Source: Plutella xylostella
Lineage: Eukaryota > Arthropoda > Insecta > Lepidoptera > Plutellidae
Assembly: GCF_932276165.1 (NCBI RefSeq)
Contig: NC_064003.1
Coordinates: 10,248,001 to 10,312,000 of the forward strand
Reading direction: 5' to 3'
Length of the DNA: 64,000 nt
This document shows, piece after piece, positions 1 through 10,621 of the stretch. Within the stretch, counting starts at the first letter, position 1, and each line of letters starts with the position of its first letter. Both the position numbers and the translations under genes were made by a program. The notes below the pieces were generated by a model that searched no databases, was not told the origin of the DNA, and worked only from the letters and a program-made list of their open reading frames with translations.

Positions 1-1011
1 AGTGGACTACTGTGACTTGGGTAAATGTTTAACTAGAGTGAGAAGAGAATATACTGTGTGGTCAGGGAGGGCTATAAGGGGTGGTTGGAGGCCCTTCGTC
101 GGTATCTACAGAACCGACATTTAATGTTTATAAATCATTAATAGTGACGAAACATGATATGAGAGAGTGATAGATGATGAAAGAATGATAAACGTATGCA
201 CGTGTGCATTGCGATGCAGGTACGCGTACTACGGCCTTTAGCGAAGACGCGAGGCATGAGCTAATGACAGTAAACGTGTGCGGGTGTGCATTGAGGTGCA
301 GGTACTCGTATTACGGCCCTTAGCGAAGACGCGGGGCATGAGTTGATGATAGTAAACGTGTGCGGGTGTGCATTGAGGTGCAGGTACTCGTATTACGTCC
401 CTTAGCGAAGACGCGGGGCATGAGTTGATGATAGTAAACGTGTGCGGGTGTGCATTGAGGTGCAGGTACTCGTATTACGTCCCTTAGCGAAGACGCGGGG
501 CATGAGTTGATGATAGTAAACGTGTGCGGGTGTGCATTGAGGTGCAGGTACTCGTATCACGTCCCTTAGCGAAGACGCGGGGCATGAGTTGATGATAGTA
601 AACGTATACGCGTGTGCATCGTAGTGCAGGTACGTGTATTACGGCCTTCAGCCAAGAGGCGGGGCAAGTGAGGATGCTATTGACATATATTATGCAGTCT
701 GAAGCTTTAGTGCAATGCAATGGCAATGAGAGTGGATGTATGTGATTGGCGTGTAATGTTTTAATATAGGCTGTGTTACCACAGTGCACCGATTTGATTC
801 ACCCGGTGAGAGTTGGCATATTCGTATTTATTTTAATTTCATTTCTTATAGTATGAACACAACGTTACCATATGAGACGGTCCGGCAGGGTACGATTTCC
901 TGTGCCTATTCTACAAGAATCACAACCTCATATTACATCTCTTAAATATTACCTATGATTGAATAGTATCATGACAATTCGTGATCGCCATAATTAGGGC
1001 GGTTCGCGACA
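1..1011 (+). repeat. 5' LTR (incomplete at window start)
   Basis: This copy matches 7434-8444. It ends in CA at 1010-1011, immediately before the primer-site TGG. The true 5' end lies upstream of the window. In the right-hand copy a TGTCG at 7391 would form a 5-bp inverted repeat with the terminal CGACA, giving an LTR of about 1054 bp, but no convincing polypurine tract precedes it, so that boundary is a guess. Confidence 0.75.
189..680 (+). repeat. 82-bp tandem repeat, six units, inside the 5' LTR
   Basis: The phrase TAAACGT begins at 189, 271, 353, 435, 517 and 599, an exact 82-bp period. The middle four units are nearly identical (GTGCATTGAGGTGCAGGTAC, GCGAAGACGCGGGGCATGAG); the first and last are more diverged. 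The 101-codon minus-strand frame across the right part of the array is a by-product of the repeat and its flank, not a gene. Confidence 0.9.
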
Positions 1012-1030
1012 TGGTGGAGATGCTGGGATC
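1012..1030 (+). other. Primer-binding site of the large LTR element
   Basis: TGGTGGAGATGCTGGGATC starts directly after the LTR's terminal CA. Its reverse complement ends in ...CCACCA and resembles a tRNA acceptor stem plus T-arm, as expected of the tRNA that primes minus-strand DNA synthesis. I could not assign the tRNA. Confidence 0.6.
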
Positions 1031-4000
1031 TGAGTCCAGTTTTACAGCTTTGTTTGACTTGGGTGTATAATTTATTTTTCCCTGCAAAAGGGTTTTGCAA
1101 AATACAAGAAAAGGTATTATGAAATATCATGATAAACGTTCACCAGTGAATACTTTAGTTGTTTGAGAGAAATTGGGGACTATTCTTGAGACTCGTAAAA
1201 GGTTTTAATGAAAATATATACATAAAGATTAAGATACAAGTAAATTAGTTTGGTGTAGCTGTTATATTAGTAGTCAATAGTATTTTAAGCATTACTTATT
1301 GAGTATTTGATGAAAATATAAATATAAATTGAAGTAAGCCTATAAAATGTGAGTTTAAAGGTTACATGCTTTAGTTAAAGTTAAAAACGATATACGAACG
1401 ATTTTCGCTGTTATGATTGGAATGTTGGAGTATGCCAGTTTGCAGTTAGCGATTGATCAAAATTAGACCAGCAAATGGGCGAAGTCAGATTTGAAGTTAT
1501 TATTTCTCATGCGGATATAATGTGAAAGTACAGTCAGGTCACCGAAATGTGACTTTTAGATAATTTTTTTGATAAATTTTATTTAGGTATTGTAGACTGC
1601 AATCTGTTCACACAGTATATATTTTTCCTGAGTAATACAGAATAGATATATTTAGTGAATTTTTTAGTAATCTATCATAGCGTGTGTGAGTAATTTACTC
1701 TTGGCACTTATTATGGTTCAGATTCAGATATTTAGTGATTGAATTAGACGCCATCGGGACAATCAAGTGGTTGCTTACAAGTTATTGGACTGCATAGATG
1801 TTACATAGTTAATGCTATTCTTGATAAATGAAGCACAAATTCTACAATTTTATAATGAAATGAAACTTGTAAAGGAGCAAGTCACAGTAAGCTAACTGTA
1901 CGAGGCGAGTAGACAAGAGACGCCCGCGCTGGCGCCACCGGCCGTTTCTTTGTTATGTTACATTGTTGCGGTGTAAATAATTTGCAAAGAAATTTGTTTT
2001 TTATTGCCTATTGAATATGGTTAAGTTTAATGAAGGATTTCCCAGAAAATATTTTTGATTTGATGTTAAGTAGTACAGACTCAGGTGATGCTCTTGCTTG
2101 TACCTACACTACCTACCCTTTGAAATTTAGAATAACCAGTTGAAAAGCTATGAGCTAAAGAATATACCTATACCAGATGTTCGAAAGGAACAGTTTGCCT
2201 ATTACCAAACATTTTATAGTTCTCGTCGGATTGATAATTCGAAAATATTAGAATTAGATATCGTGAAAGTTGGTAGAACTTGTACTGAGTATATCAGTAG
2301 TCTGAGGTCGAATATAGTACCGAATATGAATAGTGAAGTTGTCAGCTAACGAAGATTATACCCATGTATATTCTCTGAAGTTATACTTTATAATATTAAG
2401 CTTCAAGTTATTTAGAAGTTAAATATATGTCTTACTTTAGTTCAATGTGAACTTTAAAATGTTTAGATTTCAGTAAGCGTTAAACTTTAGTTACAAGTGA
2501 ATGGCCTTAACCAAGGAGCGACTCAGAAAAGGATCAGAATTTAAAGTACTTAGTTTATAAATCAAAGAACGTTTTTGGTTATTAATTCCCAAGCAGGGTG
2601 GCCAATATCGGAGAATGAATCTCCTCTTAAAAAATAATATGATTCACATTGTGCCCAATACTGTTAAGAATGTTTGAATTGTCATTGTATTGAAACTCGT
2701 ACTCTTACTGAGTATACTTACTTATACTTACAATGTCAAATTTCAGATAAATTCTTGCGATTTTCTTCTCAAGCAGACCAGACGTAACATAAGTCTGTAT
2801 AGTTGCTTAAGTACTGTACCTTCAACCTAAAGTTTCTGAAGGTAAAGGAAAACAAACTGTAAAATTGATATACTCAGTTGAAATTAGATATATGTATGTA
2901 TACTGGGTTAACTAAGACTATTCTTTTTCTTTGCATATAAGTATCAAGTTGGGACGCACAATGAAAGAAGGTTTATAGTAATCATAGAATTTAAAGGATC
3001 ACGAGTGATCTCAGAAGTTTTAGTCAATGAGTCCGAGAGGAAAATAAGTAGTTTCAGTTTCATCAAGGTTGAAACAGTTGTACTTATGTGGGATGAAGTT
3101 GATTAGTGTCGTTATAGCTGTTAGAATTATAACATAAGTATAACACAAAACTTGCATGGTTGCATGTTATGACCTATCAGTAACAGTAAGTTGACTATTC
3201 AGAGAGACCAAGTTAAGTCAGTCAATCAGAACGTTGCATTGTGGTATGTGGTATTCACCATATTTTTAAAATGAGTTATTTAGCTAATATTCAAATCTGC
3301 CTTAAAATTGGCCAATTTTATGAAAGTTCTACTATGATTAATGTTATAACATTCTAGTAATAGCACGTAAAATAGCCCAGTTGCAGCAAAAGCATTGCTA
3401 TTAAGAAATAAGAATTCAGATCTAGTTAAGAAGTCAATCTAGACTACTCATTGACAATGTGGAATACCTACAAAGTAACTATCATAATCTTAGTGATACA
3501 TATCATGTTGGTACAGTAGATCGATTATTAATTTAGAGTTTTACTTTACGAAACGTGATCTTAAATCCATGGTTATAACAGTACTGATATAGAGGAACGT
3601 TAGATATAAGACATAGACCACCACAGACTTAAATCAGTCATCAAAGATGAAATTCAGATCCATGTTATTTTGAATCCAAAATGGTTGTCAGAACAAGTTT
3701 GCCATAGGTAAATAGCATAGAACAGCGCGGACTCGGGTGAAGTCGGGTGTACCCTCGGGAAGCGTCATAGCGATCATTCTTGATACAAAAAAGTCTGCCA
3801 ATTTTTGCGGGAGGAAATTTTACCGTTTACCATAATTATGTCTCATGGGACATATCATTATGAGTTTTCATTCGCAGCAATAAGGGTTACGTGAAGTGAC
3901 ATTTAATAATGAACACAGTGTCTTCATTTTTCTTGCCAATGGATGTAACAATTATCGATAAGTGTTATCGATGAATTCGAGAACATGGGTTAGAAATACT

Positions 4001-4144
4001 AATTTCAAATTAATTAGGTATAGTTAAGTTTAATTAGGAATGATTAATAAACGAAGTCACCCGCTTTTCGCTGTACATTTATACTCACGTGATAGGTCGC
4101 GAGCCGTATCGACTTTTTTGAATGAGTACAATGCACTGAAGTTG

Positions 4145-4300
4145 TCGAGTAAGTGGGCAACCCGACGGTCAGATGCTTTCAAGCCGCCCCTTCGGGCGGC
4201 CTCTGACTAGGCTTAACGACTGCTGCCGAAGCAGCAACCGGGACCCACGGCTTAACGTCCCGTCCGAAGCACGGAAGCGTCCAGAAAAGATCGTTCAACA
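4145..4300 (-). mobile_element. SINE body fragment, same family as 56412-56797
   Basis: Read on the minus strand, this matches the central part of the SINE at 56.5 kb: GTGCTTCGGACGG, GTTAAGCCGTGGGTCCCGGT, TGCTGCTTCGGCAGCA, then the GGCGGCTT region. The 5S-like head and the ACTAGGCCT tail are missing, so this is a broken copy carried by the LTR element. Confidence 0.6.
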
Positions 4301-4917
4301 CATGTAGGTACATGTGTTGCACATGATGTTGGCTGTGTTTTAGTGTGAATAAATGAAAAGAATATTTGAGGCCCAATTGGAATGTAACTGAAATATGATG
4401 TAATTATAAGATAAGATAAGAAGACCTTAGTGCAAGTATGCAGATTGGGGCATACAATACCGGATAAATTTTCAAGAGTTCCGGTATTACAACTCAATAC
4501 CGGGATTCCGGTATTGGTGCCGGTATTAGACTTAATTGTAATAAATGGCATATATTGTGTTTAAAGGTCGTGTAGGACCAAATTAAACAAGAAAAGGCAA
4601 TAAAATTTAGTTTTACTTACAACAATTGAGTATTAGAGTTTATATTTTAGAATATATATTTTTTAACATTGATTTTTGTTTACGCATGGACAACAGTAGA
4701 TTTCCAACGTCCGAAAACTGCATTAAACGGTTGGAAACAAGTGGGCTTTCATGGTATGTAGGAACACAAGACTAACTATATCCTAATCGCTTTATTTATA
4801 GCCTAAAAGGGTCCGATCCCGGTATTGCGGTGTTGCATGCCCTAATGCAGATAGACAGATATGCAAATGGTAACCTGAGTGCATTTTATAGTGAATGGGT
4901 ACTACTATACTTGTTCA

Positions 4918-4990
4918 TTGAGTCAGAGTCAGAGTCAGAGTCACAGTCAATCAGAGTCACAGTCACAGTCAGAGTCAGTGGCAAAGTCAG
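4918..4990. repeat. Degenerate AGTCAG/AGTCAC microsatellite
   Basis: About twelve imperfect AGTCAG or AGTCAC hexamers in a row. A 61-codon frame crossing it is low-complexity and has no other support. Confidence 0.8.
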
Positions 4991-5534
4991 TGCCCGTTGT
5001 AATTGGAAAGGTTGAGCTAATTTATAAGTAATGAACCTACCCATACATCTGAACTTTCATAGAACGTTGAACAGAACTATAGACAGAACATAGAATTGCA
5101 TATATCGGTGTATCACTAACCGTGTCATCAAACTCTGTATAATAACCAAGTCCAGTGTCAGACCAAGAGAGAGTTAGCCTCAGTTTAGGAATACTAAAGT
5201 ATCTTATTCATGATCAGGACTTCTCTTGACTTTTATGTGGGTTTACTATCACATAATATTCCCAGCAACTTAGGCCTATTACAAATACTTGTTGCAATGA
5301 ATGTTTCCAAACTTATATCATAATCTGTTAATGATAAAGAGACAGATTATTTAATGGTTTTCTAATATGAAGGGATGAAAAGACAGAATAGCACTCCTAA
5401 AGTTCAGGCATACAATAAGAGTCTGATGACTACTAAGCTAATATTTTATGGCAGTAGACAGACATAAGTATACCTGCTTTCACTAGGTATTTCAGTAACA
5501 AAATGGATTTGTTGTTTTGCTTGCATTTATTAAA

Positions 5535-5640
5535 GTCAAAGTCAAAATTTTTTATTCATCGTACAAATATAAAATTTTCTGATGAACGTCAATTTTTACA
5601 AATTACTCTCCGTTCGGATAAGGGGGGGCTCTTTCTGTCT
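5535..5640 (-). mobile_element. Possible LINE 3' end
   Basis: On the minus strand the sequence runs through GTACGATGAATAAAAAATTT into two copies of TTTGACT. This is like the short-repeat tails that end many lepidopteran LINEs. Only the 3'-UTR-like part is present, with no coding sequence. Confidence 0.35.
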
Positions 5641-6299
5641 TAGAGTCTTATTATCATTAATAACTAGCACTGTTTTATACGAATAGTCGTATGGATAACA
5701 AACTTGCCATAGGGCAACGACGTAATAAGTCGAATACCAAATCACAATTTTTAACTTTGAACTGCTGTTAACTTCCTATATTTGCCCTTGAACCATGTAT
5801 GTGTTGGTTCAACATTTTAACTGTCAAAGGCAATATGAAAGCATAACAATAATGATGGAGGTTACAGAATGTAAAATATTACAATACACAGAAATTTACT
5901 CTAATGCTTGTTATAATAAAAGCCAAGGCTTAGAGATGTTCAAATTAAAAGTTTTTCTGTGCCGGGGAGGGTCTTCGAACGTAGTTCAAGATAATAGCTT
6001 GTAGTAGCTAACACTCCACTTATACCAAAACATAAATACATATAGAATAATAAAATTGAGTTAGAGTATGGTTATAGAGGAAGAGATTAATATAGTTGTT
6101 GTAGATTGAACATTCATTTGGGATACTAATATTATATACTTAGAAGCAAACTAGCAAACAATAAATACAATATAATATAGATAAATGATAAGAATATGAC
6201 ATGATTATATTGTTTAGTGTGAAGCGTTAATTTAGCTATATGGGAGACGTATCGACACCGAATACATTATTGTGTGTTGAAATAGATCTATTCTATTCT

Positions 6300-6400
6300 G
6301 ATCAGAGAGGGTGCGAAGTTTCTGTGCGTGGCTCTCTCGAGTGGAGCCTTTGTGCATTACCCCTTGGTTTCGGCTAGGACAGCCACAGCTCCCGAGTAAA
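6300..6400 (-). mobile_element. Fragment of the SINE family seen intact at 20245-20562
   Basis: Shares GGCTCTCTCGAGTGGA followed by CCTTTGTGCAT and CCCC with 20290-20325. It is too short and diverged for ends or a target duplication to be seen. Confidence 0.4.
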
Positions 6401-7433
6401 CTGTCACAATAGTTTGTTTGCTAATTCTTATTTGATTTAAGATTATCGTTGATTGAGTATTAAGATATAGTGTTCAAGTGTCTACATGCTGAAGTCAACA
6501 GGACCAATAGCTAAAAGCAGAAAATTACAGTACAGTCGTGTGTGTTATGTGACAGATATCAGTAATAAATGTAAATGCAAGAAGAGGTATAGGTAGTAAG
6601 AAAAGAAGAGGTGTAGTAAGAATAGAAGATAATAGAAAAATAGGATGAATTATTTGTAATAGAAGCCACATAGTAGAAGTATCAAATATAACTTGCAATA
6701 GAAAATTGCTTGAATTACTGAATAATGTTGTAACAGTATACTTATTAGTAAAAACAGTATAGTAATATCATAAATCATACTTATATACCTACTACTATAA
6801 ACGGATTTACCGATACTACGTATAGTGTAAAATAGACATTATTTATTGACTTTATATTATTATTTCACTTTCTTATTGCCGGGAGTGTCGCGAAAGATCG
6901 CGAATCACATTTCGACTTCACTTAAATCGAGTAGAATTTTCAATAGTGTAGACGAGCCTAAAATTTATATCGGTAACTAGTGGGTAGAAGTGAATACGGG
7001 GCGACTCGACGGGTGTGGTGGAGCGCCACTTTTTTGTGTGAGCAGCCGCGGTGAGCAGACGGTCAGAGTGAGGGAGTGATCAGTACCGTGGGATCGTGAG
7101 GACCCGGCGCAGCGGAGCCGAGGCGACCAGGCACGTGGAGCCGAGGCGGGAGTGATGGCCCGGTTCAGACAATAGTTACAGCGAGTACAGCTAAGTGATC
7201 TTTCTACTTACTTTTTATCTCTCGTTTATGATTGATAAGTTATACACTTTATTTCTTGATGGACCAATTGTGTTTATAATGAGTAACGAAACTATGGAGA
7301 TAATGTAAGTGGAAACCATTTTATACTTTATTTTCTTGGTGTTTGAATTGTGATTGCTATTGACATTGATTATGCTATATAATGTTGGTATGTCGTTAAG
7401 CATACGGTAATTTGAAGTCGTACCCCAAATAAG

Positions 7434-8444
7434 AGTGGACTACTGTGACTTGGGTAAATGTTTAACTAGAGTGAGAAGAGAATATACTGTGTGGTCAGGG
7501 AGGGCTATAAGGGGTGGTTGGAGGCCCTTCGTCGGTATCTACAGAACCGACATTTAATGTTTATAAATCATTAATAGTGACGAAACATGATATGAGAGAG
7601 TGATAGATGATGAAAGAATGATAAACGTATGCACGTGTGCATTGCGATGCAGGTACGCGTACTACGGCCTTTAGCGAAGACGCGAGGCATGAGCTAATGA
7701 CAGTAAACGTGTGCGGGTGTGCATTGAGGTGCAGGTACTCGTATTACGGCCCTTAGCGAAGACGCGGGGCATGAGTTGATGATAGTAAACGTGTGCGGGT
7801 GTGCATTGAGGTGCAGGTACTCGTATTACGTCCCTTAGCGAAGACGCGGGGCATGAGTTGATGATAGTAAACGTGTGCGGGTGTGCATTGAGGTGCAGGT
7901 ACTCGTATTACGTCCCTTAGCGAAGACGCGGGGCATGAGTTGATGATAGTAAACGTGTGCGGGTGTGCATTGAGGTGCAGGTACTCGTATCACGTCCCTT
8001 AGCGAAGACGCGGGGCATGAGTTGATGATAGTAAACGTATACGCGTGTGCATCGTAGTGCAGGTACGTGTATTACGGCCTTCAGCCAAGAGGCGGGGCAA
8101 GTGAGGATGCTATTGACATATATTATGCAGTCTGAAGCTTTAGTGCAATGCAATGGCAATGAGAGTGGATGTATGTGATTGGCGTGTAATGTTTTAATAT
8201 AGGCTGTGTTACCACAGTGCACCGATTTGATTCACCCGGTGAGAGTTGGCATATTCGTATTTATTTTAATTTCATTTCTTATAGTATGAACACAACGTTA
8301 CCATATGAGACGGTCCGGCAGGGTACGATTTCCTGTGCCTATTCTACAAGAATCACAACCTCATATTACATCTCTTAAATATTACCTATGATTGAATAGT
8401 ATCATGACAATTCGTGATCGCCATAATTAGGGCGGTTCGCGACA
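7434..8444 (+). repeat. 3' LTR of the large element
   Basis: Matches 1-1011 and includes the same six 82-bp units (7622 to about 8113). It ends ...GCGACA at 8444. The next base begins an in-frame integrase codon, so the element interrupts another retrotransposon. The bases GCAAC (8445-8449) would be the right copy of the target duplication; the left copy would be outside the window. Confidence 0.8.
7622..8113 (+). repeat. 82-bp tandem repeat, six units, inside the 3' LTR
   Basis: Units begin at 7622, 7704, 7786, 7868, 7950 and 8032, each exactly 7433 bp after its counterpart in the 5' LTR. Unit number and variants match the left array. Confidence 0.9.
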
Positions 8445-9347
8445 GCAACTAGAAAAACAGGAAAGCAAGAAGGATGGCTGAACTGTATCGAGAAAGAGGG
8501 GGTACCTTTACATACCCTACATTGTGACCACATAGGACCTTTATCACAGACAAAGAAGCAATATAATTACATTCTCACTGTAGTGGATGCTTTCACTAAA
8601 TTTGTATGGCTGTTCCCATGTAAGAGCACGACGAGCAGAGAGACGATTGATAAGTTGCTAATACTACAGCAGACATTCGGAAATCCGACGAGATATGTGA
8701 CAGACAGAGGTACAGCGTTTACTAGCGGAGACTTCAAAGATTACTGTGAACGTGAGAGTATACAGCATGTCACCATCACTACTGGTATTCCACGGGGAAA
8801 CGGACAGGTGGAGAGAATCCATAGGATTATGATTGAAGTATTAACGAAGTTATGTATTTCAGAACCGGCAGCTTGGTACAAACATGTCAGCCGAGTGCAG
8901 AGGGCGCTCAATTCGACTTATCAACGCAGCATCGCCACCACGCCGTTTGAGCTATTAATAGGAGCGAGGATGAAAAACAAAGATGATTTAGAGTTATGTA
9001 ATTTAATTTCAGAAGAGACCAGAGCATGTTTTTTGCAGGAGAGAGATGATTTACGGTTAGCTGCTAAAGAGTCTATATTGAAGATTCAGGAGGAGAACGT
9101 GAGGAATTACAACAGAGGTAGGAAGGAGAGTCACAAGTACAAGGAGGGAGACTTGGTGGCAATTAAGAGGACTCAATTTGGTTTGTGTCTTAAATTGAAA
9201 CCTAAGTACCTAGGTCCCTACGTAGTGAAGAAGGTGAAGCGGAATGACAGGTATGATGTAGAGAAATTAGATCCCAGCAGCGAAGGTCCAGGTCGTACTT
9301 CTAGCTCTGCAGACCACATGAAACCGTGGCCAGACCATAAAGAGTAA
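8445..9347 (+). pseudogene. C-terminal part of a retroviral-type integrase (Ty3/gypsy pol), interrupted by the LTR element
   Basis: The frame is open from the first base after the LTR to a stop at 9345-9347, about 300 codons. The first ATG, at 8583, is internal and not a real start. Residues before it already read as integrase, with RKTGKQEG, then the first catalytic Asp in CDHIGPL. The second Asp is in VTDRGTAF and the catalytic Glu in GNGQVERIH, so the whole DDE core is present, followed by a C-terminal region (GPYVVKKVKRNDRYDVEKL) of the kind found in Ty3/gypsy integrases. Missing are the HHCC zinc domain and all upstream pol and gag. The break coincides with the 3' end of the nested LTR element, so the other half presumably lies left of the window. 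No internal stops are seen, which suggests the host element was still fairly young when hit. Confidence 0.85.
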
Positions 9348-9807
9348 GTAAGTTCTTATTTTGTTTTGTTATTGCATAATATTCTATTGGTGTCGGTATG
9401 ATAGTGATGATGAATGAAGAAGTCAGTGATGGTAATAAATAAGTTATGTGTGAGCAGTAAATAAAGTCAATCTAGATAGGTTTTGTAATGATTGTAAGGT
9501 TAAGTCTTGAAGGCTTAAGGCTCATATTCTTTACAAAAGGTGTGTTTAAACAAAACAGGTATTATAGGTATTTTGAATAGGTATTTCAAGATGTTGTTTG
9601 CATAGAATAGTTGTTTATGTTTTTCTGTCTAGACCCTAAGTTGAAATCTAACTAATCTAAATTGTTGTTAACTTGAGTTGCTAAGTTTTTAGTTTTTTTG
9701 TTTTAATAAGAAGATTATCTTTAACGTTTGATAATGCTATGTTTTATATTGTGTGTAACCTTGTATTTTACAGTTATTGTAATGAATAAGGCTGAGGGCA
9801 GCCTTAA
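9348..9807 (+). other. Non-coding 3' region of the interrupted retrotransposon
   Basis: AT-rich, with no open frame of note, between the integrase stop and the putative LTR at 9808. A short purine-leaning stretch ending GCCTTAA (about 9788-9807) stands where a polypurine tract would be expected, but it is not a clean one. Confidence 0.4.
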
Positions 9808-9993
9808 TGTCAGGATGGCCGAGTGTGGGAGTGGAACAGAACGCAAGGTGAAGTATCCATGACGACGAATAACAGAGGAGCATAGAGTGAAAGCAGAGTG
9901 TGAAAAGACGTAAAGACGTAAAGACGATTAAGTTTGGTATAAATAAAACGACGTGATACATCATTAAAATACTACTTTTTATTTATCCCTACA
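9808..9993 (+). repeat. Putative 3' LTR of the interrupted retrotransposon
   Basis: It starts TGTCAGGATGGCCGAG and ends ATCCCTACA. It contains a GTATAAATAAAA stretch that could serve as TATA box and polyadenylation signal. Its size (186 bp) and its CCCTACA end resemble the LTR of the gypsy element at 49127-54456 (185 bp, plus-strand end CCCTACA), although on the sense strand that element starts TGTAGGG. The matching 5' LTR would be outside the window, so the limits rest on TG...CA ends and position only. Confidence 0.5.
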
Positions 9994-10375
9994 AATATTA
10001 TGCTTATTATTATTCATATAAGATATTGATTTAAATAAATAAGTATAATTTGGCATTTACATACAGTAAATAAATAAAAAGTTCTAGCAAAATAGGTATG
10101 GTAGGTATATCTCCCGAATCTCCCGATACGCAAAAACTAGAATATTATAATAAAGAGGAGAAGCATAGTACTCACATAATAAATATCATACAAGAGGTGT
10201 AAAAACCATACATTGTAGTGCGATGGCAATAAATAAGGAAATATTTTGGTGTCATTTAGTATGTTTCACTTATAAAAGCTGTTTAATAACTGACTACATG
10301 AATACATGCGCAAGCAGGGTACGTTCCGAAAACAGTACTTTAAAAAGTATTGTTCAAGTTATATGGATAGTTTGA

Positions 10376-10450
10376 CGACTGAATGGTATAGTGGTTCCGT
10401 TCGGGTTTGATCCCCGGCTGAGGCTGATATTTGTAAGCATAATATTTTCT
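10376..10450 (+). mobile_element. Internally deleted tRNA-derived SINE fragment
   Basis: GACGACTGAATGGTATAGTGG resembles the head of the SINEs at 27256 and 29372. The anticodon-arm region has been lost, and it continues with GGGTTTGATCCCCGGCTG (box B) and GATATTTGT. The rest of the body is not recognisable. Confidence 0.55.
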
Positions 10451-10557
10451 CATTAATTTCAGAACTTTTACCTTGGTATCATTGATAAAACACGAGTACC
10501 TATACTTTGTAAAATATCATGAGCCTATGATATTGATGATGCTTATTCCTAAGGCGG

Positions 10558-10621
10558 CCCCTAGACGATCAATTATATTGCGCAATATTGACAATTGGGC
10601 AATATAATTCATCGTCTAGGG
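10558..10621. repeat. 64-bp foldback (hairpin)
   Basis: CCCTAGACGAT at the left pairs with ATCGTCTAGGG at the right. The arms continue through AATTATATTG with only a few mismatches, leaving a tiny loop. This could be the core of a MITE; no target duplication is clear. Confidence 0.7.

Larger units (their letters stand above)
1012..7433 (+). other. Non-coding interior of the large LTR element
   Basis: This AT-rich stretch contains no protein I recognise. The longest sense frame is 69 codons at 2140-2349 and is not convincing. Inside are a reversed SINE body (about 4145-4300), a degenerate AGTCAG hexanucleotide run (about 4918-4990), a possible LINE 3' end (about 5535-5640), a SINE fragment (about 6300-6400) and a GC-richer patch at 6995-7170 in which GGAGCCGAGGCG occurs twice. 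The patch lies shortly before the 3' LTR and could belong to it if the LTR is longer than the visible duplicate. Confidence 0.6.
1..8444 (+). mobile_element. Large non-autonomous LTR retrotransposon (LARD-like), left end cut by window
   Basis: Bases 1-1011 recur at 7434-8444 with no difference that I can see, in direct orientation and exactly 7433 bp apart. Both copies end in ...GCGACA. The left copy is followed at once by a TGGTGGAGATGC primer-binding-like site, and the right copy by unrelated integrase coding sequence. That is the anatomy of an LTR retrotransposon read on the plus strand. The 6.4-kb interior holds no open frame above about 70 codons and no gag, protease, RT, RNase H or integrase motif. 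The element is therefore probably non-autonomous and moved by enzymes of another element. Apparently identical LTRs point to recent insertion. A duplicated assembly segment is the main alternative. Confidence 0.75.

Noticed and set aside
484..789. 101-codon minus-strand frame, repeated exactly at 7917-8222
   Set aside because: It lies in the LTR, across the 82-bp tandem repeat. The duplicate exists only because the LTR is duplicated. No protein family is apparent.
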